Positions 39,142 to 48,814 of a DNA stretch of 61,912 nucleotides are shown here, in pieces. Location of the stretch: the NCBI GenBank assembly GCA_002474345.1, contig DKQD01000045.1, positions 1-61,912 of the forward strand. The letters run 5' to 3'. Both the position numbers and the translations under genes were made by a program. The stretch is from Bacteriovoracaceae bacterium UBA7317. Its GTDB lineage: Bacteria; Bdellovibrionota; Bacteriovoracia; Bacteriovoracales; Bacteriovoracaceae. The notes below the pieces were generated by a model that searched no databases, was not told where the DNA came from, and saw nothing but the letters and a program-made list of their open reading frames with translations. How positions within the stretch are numbered: the first letter of the stretch is position 1; each line of letters begins with the position of its first letter.

Positions 39142-39391
39142 TTTTTGAATTTTTAAAGTATGCGATTCTAAAGGAACTTATTGTTATGTCAATGATCATT
39201 CATTTTTTTTTAGTAAATAGCTATTTTTTTCACTTTTCCAGGGTGATTAGTTATCGTTGAATATTCACATAAATACCTGTTTTTATTGTATTTTTCTAAA
39301 TTCAAGATAAACTTTTTTTCTAACTACTGTATAAATCACTCTTTTGTGTTAAGTATTTCGGACCTTGAAAAACCCAACAGGGGAAAACTGG

Positions 39392-40930
39392 ATGAAAAAT
39401 TTTAGTCTGTCTTTTAAGCGGACGTGGACTCCCTCAAAGCTTGGCTTATTGGCCATGTTTTTATCACTCATATGTTTTCAGCTTCATGCTAAAGACAATG
39501 TGAGGAAAGAGTGTTTTTATCTCCAAAGTTTTCTTTCCTCTTCCAGTTTTAAAATTGATTGCCACCCTCATTACCACCACTATAACGCCTCAGCTCCCAA
39601 AAAATTCTACAATAAATCAAAAGCCCTCAAAAATAGTATTAAAATAGCAAGTTTCAACCTCCTTTATCCCGGAAATTCCGCAAACCGTTACAAAGACTAT
39701 AGAATGGTTGCTAAAATTATCGACCAATGGGACCTTGTGGGAGCTCAAGAACTTGTTCCTAGCGTAGGGCAGGCACAACATCATAACAAAATGCTTATGA
39801 CGTCTAGGGCATCTTCCCCAAAACTCATAAAAGAGCACTACAAACTACCAGGTTTTTTAAAAGTTCTTAATGAGTTGAGAAAGTTAGACCCATCATGGTC
39901 TCTCATCATCTCAAGCAAGGGGGAAGCTGCTAAAGAAGAGTACGTTAAAGAATTAGGAGGTTTCTTCTACCGCGCCACAGTTGTTCACCCGAAAAGTAAT
40001 GACTTTTGTGAAGACAATTATGATCACGATGAAGAGCAAGCCTATGCATGCTTGTCTGACTTTACAAAAGAGACTGTAGGAAAAAGTTTAAACTCTATAT
40101 TTTCCAGAAAGCCTTTCATTGGAAGCTTCATCAGTGGAAACTTTGATTTCACTCTCCTCAATACGCACGTTATTTACACGTCTCCCACAGATCCTGATGT
40201 GAGAGAAGAAATTGTGAGAAAAGCCTTTGGTGTTAAAGACCACAAAGAGTTAGGAAAAGGTGCAAATGGTGAGACCTACGCAAGGTTTGCCGAAATCAAG
40301 TTTACTTTGAAGTTTATGAGTTACCTTTTGGATTATTACGAAGAAGAAGATGTCATTCTTCTAGGTGACTTCAATGTTGAAAAGAAAAACGCTTTTTGGT
40401 CCAAAATAATTGGATTCTTTGAAGGAGCAAAGATTCTTAACGATGACCCAACCAGCCTGACTGACCAATTATACAAGTTCAAGAATCGTGAAAAATACTT
40501 AACGAACGGTCTCTCAAGAAACTACGATAACTTTATTTTAAACCCGGATAACTCAAGTGAATGCTCAAACAAATCAAAAGCTTTTAACTTTATGGGTGAC
40601 AATGAAATCGGCAGGGAGATTAGGAACAAATACCTTGTAAGGTCAAGCAGAAAGAGTGGCCGGTACTATCCAATAAGTACTAAAAATCAAAAGAGAGTCA
40701 AGAAACTTGTAAGCAATTATAAAAAGCTTCTTGAAAAGAAATTAACAATCAAAAGAAATAAGGTTGTAAAAGACTCCAAAAATATCGAAAGATACGTCCA
40801 AGGCTTCGATAGAAGGGTCTTTCAGTCTCAGAAAAAGGATAACTCCTTTTATCACTTCTATAAAGAAGTGATAAGTGATCACCTTCCAGTTTCAATATCT
40901 TGTGAAACATCGGGATTGGACGACGACTAG
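39392..40930 (+). CDS. exported endonuclease/exonuclease/phosphatase-family protein
   Basis: ATG 39392 has AGGGGA 8 nt upstream; the frame is open to 39365. The 512-residue protein has a signal peptide ending near QLHA-K. A short His-rich segment DCHPHYHHYNAS follows. The EEP fold is shown by IKIASFNLLYPG, WDLVGAQELV, LLNTHVIYTS, ILLGDFNVEKKNAF and the C-terminal SDHLPVSI. These hold the metal Glu and the catalytic His/Asp pairs. Substrate could be nucleic acid, phosphoinositide or sphingomyelin; export argues for extracellular or prey-directed hydrolysis (inference). Confidence 0.82.
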   Translation: MKNFSLSFKRTWTPSKLGLLAMFLSLICFQLHAKDNVRKECFYLQSFLSSSSFKIDCHPHYHHYNASAPKKFYNKSKALKNSIKIASFNLLYPGNSANRYKDYRMVAKIIDQWDLVGAQELVPSVGQAQHHNKMLMTSRASSPKLIKEHYKLPGFLKVLNELRKLDPSWSLIISSKGEAAKEEYVKELGGFFYRATVVHPKSNDFCEDNYDHDEEQAYACLSDFTKETVGKSLNSIFSRKPFIGSFISGNFDFTLLNTHVIYTSPTDPDVREEIVRKAFGVKDHKELGKGANGETYARFAEIKFTLKFMSYLLDYYEEEDVILLGDFNVEKKNAFWSKIIGFFEGAKILNDDPTSLTDQLYKFKNREKYLTNGLSRNYDNFILNPDNSSECSNKSKAFNFMGDNEIGREIRNKYLVRSSRKSGRYYPISTKNQKRVKKLVSNYKKLLEKKLTIKRNKVVKDSKNIERYVQGFDRRVFQSQKKDNSFYHFYKEVISDHLPVSISCETSGLDDD

Positions 40931-41049
40931 CCAAAGCTATACTTGTAGCACTGTAATCAGAAAGGTTTTAAACTCTAATAGATTTAGACCACTTTAAGGC
41001 TACTGCCCTTTGGAACTGATCATGAATAAACCTGCAACTTATTGGGGCT

Positions 41050-41451
41050 TTAACTACTATGTGACAGTTCAGCAACAATGAGCTTTTGGATGCCCTCCAT
41101 CTCATGGTTTTCTCTAGGCTTGGCCTTCCTAAAACTTATATCACTTGAATCCCATAAAGGTAATAAATGGTAATGGAAGTGGGGTACGTCAAAGCCTAAA
41201 ACGACGCTTCCTATTCTCTTGCAGCCGGTCACCTTCATTACCGCACGACCGATGGGAACCGCGGCTTTAAAAACAGCACTATAATAAGGTTCTGGCACGT
41301 CAAGGAAGTGATCATGCTCAATTTTTGGGATAATAAGGGTGTGCCCTAGGTTAATAGGGTTTATATCCAAAAAGGCGTATGTCCACTCATCTTCGTAAAT
41401 TTTATAGGAGGGTATCTCACCCTGTATGATTTTCGTAAAAAGAGATGCCAT
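41050..41451 (-). CDS. HIT family nucleotide-binding protein
   Basis: A 133-residue histidine-triad protein. FTKIIQGEIPSYKIYEDEWTYAFLDI opens the fold and HFHYHLLPLW is the triad. Members hydrolyse AMP-lysine or dinucleotide conjugates. AAGGAG precedes the ATG. It lies 49 nt downstream of topA on the same strand, probably as one operon. Confidence 0.92.
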   Translation of the reverse strand: MASLFTKIIQGEIPSYKIYEDEWTYAFLDINPINLGHTLIIPKIEHDHFLDVPEPYYSAVFKAAVPIGRAVMKVTGCKRIGSVVLGFDVPHFHYHLLPLWDSSDISFRKAKPRENHEMEGIQKLIVAELSHSS

Positions 41452-41500
41452 TTCAAGCTCCTTCTGAAACTGGCGGAATATATAAATAGATTAAATGAGC

Positions 41501-44077
41501 CTAGCTTTTCTTTTTATCTTCAATGATTTTCTCTACCTCTTTTATACTTAAGGCTAAAACTTTATCTTTATCATTTTTTAGATCGTCAGGAAGGCCTATA
41601 TTCTTTGAACCAAATTTAATATAAAACCCGTATTTTCCCTCGTAGATGCCTACCTTCTTTTTCAGCTTAGATTTACCTTCGAAGTCTTTAATAAGTTTAC
41701 TTCTCCTTGAAGCCTTCTTTTCCTCCGCCAATATTTCTAAAGCACGATCCAACTTAATTTCATAGACATCGTCGTCTTTTTTAAGAGACCTAAAGTCCCC
41801 ATCACACATTACATAAGGTCCAAATCGGCCTAAATTAGCAAGAACCGGCTCGCCCTTTTCAGGGTGGACTCCCAGCTCGCGAGGAAGAGAAAGAACCTTT
41901 ACAGCTTCTTCCAGGGTCACAGTTTGGGGTGTAAGAGGTTTTGGCAGGCTGGCCCTTCTAGGCGTCGGGTTTTCCTCGTTCTTTTCACCCAACTGCAAAT
42001 AAGCTCCATAGCGCCCTATCAGGCAATAAATATTCTCTTTTTTATCCGGGTGAACTCCAATAGGAACTGGCCCTTTTTCCTGCATTTCGATCAATTGCTC
42101 AATATCTTCACTTTTTAAATCGGCGGGCGCAATATCCTCAGGAATTGACGCACGAACCTCGTCATCACCTTTTGCTGATTTATCACTGACAAGGTAAGGC
42201 CCAAAGCGACCTACCTTAATCTCAGCTTTTTTGTCATAAATATGAGGTAACTCGATAGTCCTGGTTTGTTCTGGCTTTATCTTTTTTTCATTCTCTTCAA
42301 CCTTGGATTTTAAACCAGACTTTCCAAGGTAAAACTTTTTTAGGTATTTCTTATGATCAAGCTCTCCATAAGCAATATCATCAAGAGATTGCTCCATGGT
42401 TTTAGTAAACTCATAGTTCACAAGGCTCTCAAAATAATTTTCTAGAAGTTGAATAACAGCGATCCCTGTAAAAGTAGGGACCAAAGTATTGCTTACTTTG
42501 CGGACGTAGCCACGATCTAAAATTGTATTAATAATACTTGCGTAGGTAGAAGGACGACCAATTTCTCGCTTTTCCAAATTGTTTACAAGAGAGGCTTCTG
42601 TAAACCTAGCTGGCGGCTTTGTTGAATGGTCTGTTGGTTTGAGTCCGCCTTCTTTAACCTTTAGCTTATCACCCGTTTCAAAATGCGGTAGGATAACCTC
42701 TTTATCGTCAAGCGCTGCACCAGGATCATCTCGGCCCTCTACATAAACCCTTAGAAAGCCTGGAAAGACGATTTTTGTACCATTGGCTTGAAAATCTAAC
42801 TCACCAACTTTAATTTTTACAACTTGAGACGATTTTTGTGCATCAGACATTTGGCAAGCAAGAGTCCTTTTCCAAATTAACTCATATAGAGACTTCTCTT
42901 TCCCTGAAAAGCTTATATCTTTTGGGTGAACAAACTGACTTCCTGCAGGCCTTATTGCTTCGTGGGCCTCTTGAGCCCCTTTGGACTTAGATTTAAATTG
43001 CCTAATTGTAGGAGATAAGTATTCTTTACCATAGAGACCCTCTATCTCTTTTCTAGCCGCTTCTACAGCTTGCTTAGATAAAGTCGGCGAGTCAGTCCTC
43101 ATATAAGTGATAAGCCCTTCCTCATAGAGCTTTTGAGCAACACCCATAACCTCTCGCGTACTCATACCTAGCTTACGGTTTCCTTCCTGCTGAAGTGTCG
43201 AGGTTATAAAAGGCGGCAATGGCCTAGAAACAGAGCTTGTTTCCTTTATACTTTCAACCTTCCAGTCTACTTTCTTAGACAACTCAGCTAAACGGGAAGC
43301 CTCTTTTTTATCGAGAACAATAACGCCCTTATCTGTTTTAAGCTCTCCAGTCTTATCGTCAAAGTCTTTACCAACAGCGATCCTTTTGCCATTTACGTGG
43401 GTACACTTGGCCATAAACTCTTCCTTAGACCCAGGAAGAGACAAGTCATCCGCTCTAATGCCCCAATAGTTGGCACTTTTGAAAAGCATTCTTTCTCGCT
43501 CTCTCTCTACAATAAGCCTAAGTCCAGAAGACTGGACTCTTCCTGCAGAAAGACCGTAACAGATCTTTTTCCAGAGCAAAGGAGAAAGGGTGTAACCAAA
43601 AATACGATCCAGAACCCTTCTCGCTTCCTGGGCCCTTACCAATTGCATATCAATATCGCGGCAATTATTTAGGGCCTCCTGGATTGCTGGTTTGGTTATT
43701 TCATGAAAAACCATTCTCTTGACGGGAATTTTTGGAGCAAGTATCTGGGTTAAATGCCAAGAAATACTCTCTCCTTCACGGTCCTCATCGGTCGCGAGGT
43801 AAAGGACATCTGCTGACTTTAATTTTTTCTTTAACTCACGAACAAACTTAAACTTACCTTTTGGTGTTACATATAAAGGTTCAAAATCTTTATCAACATT
43901 CACGCCAAGTTTGGCCCAATCTTCTTTTTTTAGATTCTTAGGAATTTCAGCTGCCGACTGTGGTAAGTCCCTCAGGTGACCCATACTAGCTTCAACGATA
44001 TAGTCTTTAGAAAGAAACTTCTTAATCGTTTTTGCCTTAGTGGGTGACTCGACTATAACCAGATGTGTCAAACTCAT
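41501..44077 (-). CDS. topA: DNA topoisomerase I
   Basis: An 858-residue type IA topoisomerase. The Toprim domain opens LVIVESPTKAKTIKKFL and contains ATDEDREGESISWH. The strand-cleaving tyrosine is Y325 in LITYMRTDSPTLS. The C-terminus has no C4 zinc fingers; instead it has four Toprim_Crpt-type repeats marked by VGRFGPYL, IGRYGAYL, LGRFGPYV and EGKYGFYI. It relaxes negative supercoils. HIT follows downstream. Confidence 0.97.
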   Translation of the reverse strand: MSLTHLVIVESPTKAKTIKKFLSKDYIVEASMGHLRDLPQSAAEIPKNLKKEDWAKLGVNVDKDFEPLYVTPKGKFKFVRELKKKLKSADVLYLATDEDREGESISWHLTQILAPKIPVKRMVFHEITKPAIQEALNNCRDIDMQLVRAQEARRVLDRIFGYTLSPLLWKKICYGLSAGRVQSSGLRLIVERERERMLFKSANYWGIRADDLSLPGSKEEFMAKCTHVNGKRIAVGKDFDDKTGELKTDKGVIVLDKKEASRLAELSKKVDWKVESIKETSSVSRPLPPFITSTLQQEGNRKLGMSTREVMGVAQKLYEEGLITYMRTDSPTLSKQAVEAARKEIEGLYGKEYLSPTIRQFKSKSKGAQEAHEAIRPAGSQFVHPKDISFSGKEKSLYELIWKRTLACQMSDAQKSSQVVKIKVGELDFQANGTKIVFPGFLRVYVEGRDDPGAALDDKEVILPHFETGDKLKVKEGGLKPTDHSTKPPARFTEASLVNNLEKREIGRPSTYASIINTILDRGYVRKVSNTLVPTFTGIAVIQLLENYFESLVNYEFTKTMEQSLDDIAYGELDHKKYLKKFYLGKSGLKSKVEENEKKIKPEQTRTIELPHIYDKKAEIKVGRFGPYLVSDKSAKGDDEVRASIPEDIAPADLKSEDIEQLIEMQEKGPVPIGVHPDKKENIYCLIGRYGAYLQLGEKNEENPTPRRASLPKPLTPQTVTLEEAVKVLSLPRELGVHPEKGEPVLANLGRFGPYVMCDGDFRSLKKDDDVYEIKLDRALEILAEEKKASRRSKLIKDFEGKSKLKKKVGIYEGKYGFYIKFGSKNIGLPDDLKNDKDKVLALSIKEVEKIIEDKKKS

Positions 44078-44235
44078 GATTTTGTCCTTAATCTACTACA
44101 TTCTATTTCATTTTAGAAAATGGCTTCTATTGAAACTCAAACGAATTCTATCTAATAGCTTAAGCTATTCTCTGTCCTTTAGCCAATTTATGCCATTAAC
44201 TCAATGATTTTTAAAGAAATTAAAATAAAGAAAAG

Positions 44236-44523
44236 TTATTCGCAGGCCGCAATACACTTTTTTCGCTCTCCAAAACATTCTCTCTTTCTCTTGAGGCTCC
44301 CCATTCCCTTGCTATCAATGCACATCAACATTTGGCCTACATTCTCGCTAAAACAAGCCTCTTTTGACAAAGGTGAACCTTTGATCAAACATTGATACAT
44401 ACTTTTATAACATTTCTTGGCACATGCTTTGCTCTCTGATGCTACGGCTTCACTGTCCGCCAAACTATAGGCAAAAAAGAATAAAAGTCCCCCAAAAACC
44501 CAGCTTAAACAAACGTTCTTCAC
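44236..44523 (-). CDS. small exported cysteine-rich protein, unknown function
   Basis: GTG 44523 has AAGGAG 7 nt upstream; the frame is open to 44583, without a better site. The 95-residue product has a signal peptide ending near YSLA-D. Eight cysteines follow in the mature part, including CAKKC, a CxxxC-like REC...KKC, and a terminal AACE. The even number fits four disulphides in the periplasm. Basic and Lys-rich. No family recognised. Confidence 0.65.
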   Translation of the reverse strand: MKNVCLSWVFGGLLFFFAYSLADSEAVASESKACAKKCYKSMYQCLIKGSPLSKEACFSENVGQMLMCIDSKGMGSLKRKRECFGERKKCIAACE

Positions 44524-44703
44524 TGCATAGCTCCTTAGTAAAGACCAAGTTTCCAGATTATTTCGGTTAAATGCCTCATTCAATTTAACTCGTTTATTCT
44601 TAAAACCTTTTTTGAATTCAAAAAAATTTGAAACCCAACAATCCTCTGATAATTCCTTGATTTTAGTGTGTTGTAATGGAGGAAAAGTGAGGATGCATAC
44701 AAA

Positions 44704-45081
44704 ATGGGAAAAAACAATAAGGTCATAAGCCTTGGCAGGATTTTTCGCACCCTATTGGTTGGAGCCATTTTATTTTATTCTTTTGATACTCATTCAAGAG
44801 CGGATAACTCTATGCTCCTTCTCTCGGCAACAATAAAAAATATAGGCCACACAAAATCAAAAGAACTTACCACCCTAGCGGTTTTTAGAACAAACCCAGA
44901 ATTTTATAAACTGAATACCATTTTATCTGATGGCCCCAAAGTGCATTTTAAAAAGCCGCTTGAACAAGACCTTTACTTCTTTTTTGGTCCCTACATAAAA
45001 GACACAACCACGAGAGTAAAGAGTCAAAATCTTGAATTCAACAAAGTTTTAAGGGACCTCTTTAAATTTCATTTTAACTGA
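44704..45081 (+). CDS. small exported protein of unknown function
   Basis: A 125-residue protein with an N-terminal hydrophobic segment (TLLVGAILFYSF) and probable cleavage after SRA. The mature part is basic with FFFGPYIKDTTTRVKSQNLEF; no motif recognised. The ATG is preceded only by a distant GAGG, so the start is not certain. It lies 138 nt upstream of tldD on the same strand. Confidence 0.55.
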   Translation: MGKNNKVISLGRIFRTLLVGAILFYSFDTHSRADNSMLLLSATIKNIGHTKSKELTTLAVFRTNPEFYKLNTILSDGPKVHFKKPLEQDLYFFFGPYIKDTTTRVKSQNLEFNKVLRDLFKFHFN

Positions 45082-45219
45082 CTATATAAATAATTTTTAT
45101 TTATATATCTTCCTGATAACCAAACCAAACCATAGTCGCTTTTAACCTTAACAGAGCTCATTTAATTATTTATTCTGACTTACGACCTCTTACCGTTTCT
45201 AAGAGAAAGGAACAAACAA

Positions 45220-46653
45220 ATGAATCATGAACAAATCAAAAAGGTTTTCAAAGAAGTCTGTCCGAGCGGCATTGACTTTATTTCTTTAAAGCTCATTAAG
45301 ACTAAGGCGAAGCTCTGTTCTGTTAAAAACAGTTTTCCTCATTCAAATAAGCTCGTCATGGATGAAGGAGTTCAAATTGAGGTCCTTCACAAGGGTCAAT
45401 TTTCCTACGCTGCGACTCACGACGTTTCACCCCAGGGCATTAAAGCTGCCGTTAATAAGGCCATATTTTTAAATGAGCACTCATTAAAATGGAACCTCTA
45501 TCCTTTTTCTTTAAAAACGAGACCAAGCTTTGAGCTGAGGAATAAAAAAACCTCATCGAAAGACCTTAAGACCAAAACAACTCTTGGCGAGATTAACGAT
45601 GTTTTAAGTCTGGCCTGTGATGTGATGAAAAAAGAATCCGGTATCATTCACTGCGAGGGCCATGGGTCTTTAAGAAATATTGAAACCTATTACTTGACCA
45701 CAAATGGGAGTGAGGACCTAAATTCCAAGAACCTACTTGATTTCTCTCTCAAAGCGATAGCGAAAAACGATAACGACATCCAAACAAGAACCTGGGGAAA
45801 TACCCTTCAGTTGGGACCCTCTTTTTTTCAAAAAGACCTCTTTAAAAAAGAAGCCTTTCGAGTTGCAAGAGAGGCGGTTGAATTAACCCACGCACCTGAG
45901 TGCCCGACAGAAACAATGGACCTCATTATTCTTCCAGACCAAATGATCCTCCAAATTCATGAATCAATAGGACACCCTTTAGAATTAGACAGAATCTTGG
46001 GAGATGAGAGGAACTACGCAGGCCTTAGCTTTATTAAAAAGGAAAACTTTGGCGAGTACCAGTACGGCTCTCCCAAGCTTAATATAACTTTTGATCCAAC
46101 CGTCGAAACGGAAGCGGCCAGTTACAGCTTAGACGATACAGGCGTTAAAGCATCAAAAGAATTCATCATAAAAGAAGGAAAGCTTTTAAGGGGCTTAGGC
46201 TCACTTGAAAGCCAAGAAAGGACAAATTTAAAAGGCGTTGCCTGCTCTAGAATGTCCTCTTGGAACAGACCACCCATAGATAGAATGGCAAACCTCAACT
46301 TGGAGCCTGGTGTGGCAACATTTGACTCCATGGTATCACAGGTGAAAAGAGGAATTGTTATGGCCACCAACAAAAGTTGGTCCATTGACGATTATAGAAA
46401 CAAATTTCAGTTCGGGTGTGAATACGCCCAACTTATCGAGGATGGTCGAACTACAAAAATTGTTAAAAACCCAAACTATCGAGGTATAACCACCCCTTTT
46501 TGGCACAATCTTAAAGAAGTAGGAGATGCTAAATCTCGTGAGATTTTTGGGACTGCTTACTGTGGAAAAGGTGAGCCTAATCAGGCCATCGAGGTAGGCC
46601 ACGCATCACCTGCCTGCCTTTTTGAAAATATTGAAGTTTTTGGAGGAGCCTAA
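45220..46653 (+). CDS. tldD: TldD-type metalloprotease subunit
   Basis: A 477-residue TldD/PmbA-family protein. The metal site is HESIGHPLELDRILGDE with H247, E248 and H252, typical of the active TldD subunit. AGLSFI, DDTGVKASKE and the C-terminal GHASPAC are further family marks. AAAGGAAC precedes the ATG. It should pair with the product of the next gene (4 nt apart) to form a TldD/TldE heterodimer that degrades short, unfolded or modified peptides. Confidence 0.92.
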   Translation: MNHEQIKKVFKEVCPSGIDFISLKLIKTKAKLCSVKNSFPHSNKLVMDEGVQIEVLHKGQFSYAATHDVSPQGIKAAVNKAIFLNEHSLKWNLYPFSLKTRPSFELRNKKTSSKDLKTKTTLGEINDVLSLACDVMKKESGIIHCEGHGSLRNIETYYLTTNGSEDLNSKNLLDFSLKAIAKNDNDIQTRTWGNTLQLGPSFFQKDLFKKEAFRVAREAVELTHAPECPTETMDLIILPDQMILQIHESIGHPLELDRILGDERNYAGLSFIKKENFGEYQYGSPKLNITFDPTVETEAASYSLDDTGVKASKEFIIKEGKLLRGLGSLESQERTNLKGVACSRMSSWNRPPIDRMANLNLEPGVATFDSMVSQVKRGIVMATNKSWSIDDYRNKFQFGCEYAQLIEDGRTTKIVKNPNYRGITTPFWHNLKEVGDAKSREIFGTAYCGKGEPNQAIEVGHASPACLFENIEVFGGA

Positions 46654-46656
46654 GTC

Positions 46657-48009
46657 ATGGAAAATTATTTTAAAAAGGAAACATTTTACAATATTGGACA
46701 AGACCTCTTTAAAAACCTGGAAAAAGATGAAGATTTAACTATTGCCCTTAGTGGAGAGGAAACAAACTACGTTAGGTTTAATGGGGCCAAAGTTAGGCAA
46801 TCACTCAATGTTATTCAGGGTGATTTTATCATGACTCTCAATTCTAAGAATAAAACAGCTTCTTTAAGAGTTGGCTTTGCTGATTGCAAAGAAGAAGGCC
46901 AGTACGAAAGGAACTTAAACCGCTTGAAAGATGGCTTAAAAGAATTAAGGGTTGAAACCTCCACTCTACCAGAAGACCCTTACCTTGTTCCCACTGAAAA
47001 TCATGGCCATTATGAAAAAGAACATGTGGGTTCATTGCCCTCAACCAATAAGCTCATGGAAAACATTTTAGGAGCCAATCAAGAAATCGACCTTGTGGGA
47101 GTCTACTCAGGTGGGCGCTTATTAAGGGCAAATCTTAACTCCAAAGGGCAAAAACAATGGTTTTCCACAATTAATTTCCTTGTCGACTTTTCTCTTTACG
47201 ATAAAAACCATAACGCTGTTAAAGAACAATACGGCGGCGCAAATTGGAACCAAGAAGCTTTTTCACAGCAAATCAAGCTTGCCAAAAAACAATTAGAGCT
47301 TATGGCCAAACCTAAGATTAAAGTTCCTAGAGGACATTATAAAACTTACTTTGGACCGGCCGCTGTTCATGAAATTCTCGGAATGATGAGCTGGGGTGCC
47401 GTTAGCGGTTCGTCCTGGAAAAAGGGAGAGTCCGCTCTTGGCCAACTTGCTGATGGAACTAAAAAGCTGTCCCCAAAATTTTCTCTTCAAGAAAACTTTG
47501 AGCTCGGTCTCTGCCCACCCTTTAATGAGAGAGGAGAAATTTCTAAAGAAAAGCTTTCCATTATTTCAAATGGTAACTTAGAAACCTTCCTTATAAGCTC
47601 AAAAACAGCTCAAGAGTATAATTTAGAGGACAATGGAGCAAGTCAATATGAAGGACTTCGAAGTCCATCTATTCTTCCTGGTGATCTAAAAGAAGAAGAT
47701 ATCCTAAAAAGTATTGGAACAGGACTTTACCTTTCAAACCTGCATTACCTTAATTGGAGTGACCAGCGAGGTGGTCGGATGACTGGTATGACACGTTTTG
47801 CTTGCTTTTGGGTAGAAAATGGTGAACTGGTGGCCCCAATTGAAGACCTCCGCTTCGACGAATCACTTTACAAATTCTTTGGAGAAAACCTTATCGATCT
47901 AACTCAATTTACAGAAACCTTTCCTGAAACTGGAAGTTATCAAAACAAAGGGATCGGTGGCTCTAAAGTTCCGGGAATGATCGTCAAAGATTTTGCTTTT
48001 ACGCTTTAA
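46657..48009 (+). CDS. tldE: TldE/PmbA-type partner of TldD
   Basis: A 450-residue TldD/PmbA-family protein without the HExxxH motif, as expected for TldE. Family marks include TYFGPAAVHEILGMMSWGAV, GLRSPSILPGD, and LSNLHYLNWSDQRGGRMTGM. GGAGGA lies 9 nt before the ATG and overlaps the tldD end, which indicates translational coupling. The last codons form one arm of a long perfect inverted repeat that continues past the stop. Confidence 0.88.
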   Translation: MENYFKKETFYNIGQDLFKNLEKDEDLTIALSGEETNYVRFNGAKVRQSLNVIQGDFIMTLNSKNKTASLRVGFADCKEEGQYERNLNRLKDGLKELRVETSTLPEDPYLVPTENHGHYEKEHVGSLPSTNKLMENILGANQEIDLVGVYSGGRLLRANLNSKGQKQWFSTINFLVDFSLYDKNHNAVKEQYGGANWNQEAFSQQIKLAKKQLELMAKPKIKVPRGHYKTYFGPAAVHEILGMMSWGAVSGSSWKKGESALGQLADGTKKLSPKFSLQENFELGLCPPFNERGEISKEKLSIISNGNLETFLISSKTAQEYNLEDNGASQYEGLRSPSILPGDLKEEDILKSIGTGLYLSNLHYLNWSDQRGGRMTGMTRFACFWVENGELVAPIEDLRFDESLYKFFGENLIDLTQFTETFPETGSYQNKGIGGSKVPGMIVKDFAFTL

Positions 48010-48034
48010 TGATTCATTAAAGCGTAAAAGCAAA
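47992..48034. repeat. perfect 21-bp inverted repeat spanning the tldE stop codon
   Basis: The arm at 47992-48012 is exactly complementary to 48014-48034, around a single central base. It covers the last five codons of tldE, the stop, and 25 nt beyond. There is no T-tract on either side, so it is not a standard intrinsic terminator, although it lies between convergent genes. Confidence 0.8.
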
Positions 48035-48049
48035 GCAAAGTTAGAAATT

Positions 48050-48460
48050 TCAGGACTTTCTTTTATAAAAATTGACAATTAGAAAGGACCAGCCAATAAG
48101 GAAGGCAAAGCCCCCAAGGGGCACAATCATGGCCAAAAACTTTACTTTAGTGAGAGCATATAAATAACAATTAAAAGAGAAGAGCAGGATACCCGCAGTA
48201 AAAAAAGCTCCCGCCCTTTTTAAACTGGGACTTGGGTCAATCCCGGAGAGTTCACCATGTGATTGACAAAGACCTACAATGAGAAGGGCAAACCCATGAT
48301 AGAAATGATAGGTCACTCCTGTTTTAAATGTGGCCATTGCCTTGCCGCTCAATAACTTTGTAAGACCATGAGCACCAAAAGCACCTATGGCCACCGCCAA
48401 AAATAAAAACAAAGCTCCCAAAAACAACCAATTATTTTTTAATTCATTTATCTTTTTCAT
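48050..48460 (-). CDS. DUF423 family membrane protein
   Basis: A 136-residue protein with four hydrophobic helices. IGAFGAHGL, ATFKTGVTYHFYHGFALL and VKFLAMIVPLGGFAFLIGWS are characteristic of DUF423 (YgdD-like). No biochemical role is established. It is the third gene of a probable operon (gaps of 18 and 9 nt) after the SSS symporter and the FliG-N-like gene. Confidence 0.9.
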   Translation of the reverse strand: MKKINELKNNWLFLGALFLFLAVAIGAFGAHGLTKLLSGKAMATFKTGVTYHFYHGFALLIVGLCQSHGELSGIDPSPSLKRAGAFFTAGILLFSFNCYLYALTKVKFLAMIVPLGGFAFLIGWSFLIVNFYKRKS

Positions 48461-48469
48461 GAGCCTCTT

Positions 48470-48796
48470 TTACCTTCGTTTTAAACCAGAGTCTATATTT
48501 CTTGCATAATTTACGAGGTTCCTTTTTTCTTCACTACTTTTAGAAAAATGGAAAAAAAACTCTTCGTTATTGAACAAAAGATCATCTTCTTCACTAAGGA
48601 CCTTATAAAAGTCTCTCAAAAGGGCCGTGGACAAAGAAATAGGTACTTTTTTTATAGACCTCATTTCAATAATTAACTTTTTGACAGCAGCGTCCTTAAG
48701 GTGAGAAAAAATTTTTTGACAAGCGTCTCTACCTAAAAGGCTTAAAATAATGGCCGATTTTTTTAAAGGATCTAGTTTACCTTTCAAATCATTCAT
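48470..48796 (-). CDS. stand-alone FliG N-terminal-domain-like protein
   Basis: A 108-residue helical protein. LKKSAIILSLLGRDACQKIF, SHLKDAAVKKLIIEM and the following VPISLSTALLRDFYKVL align by eye with the N-terminal domain of FliG, which docks the flagellar switch to FliF. The M and C domains are absent. Other candidate folds cannot be excluded. It sits between a symporter and DUF423, not in a flagellar cluster. Confidence 0.6.
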   Translation of the reverse strand: MNDLKGKLDPLKKSAIILSLLGRDACQKIFSHLKDAAVKKLIIEMRSIKKVPISLSTALLRDFYKVLSEEDDLLFNNEEFFFHFSKSSEEKRNLVNYARNIDSGLKRR

Positions 48797-48814
48797 ATTG
48801 GCCCCACAAGTCTT

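Noticed and set aside
44236..44583. start of the Cys-rich protein at 44583
   Set aside because: There is no ribosome site there and the extension precedes the signal peptide; GTG 44523 has AAGGAG.
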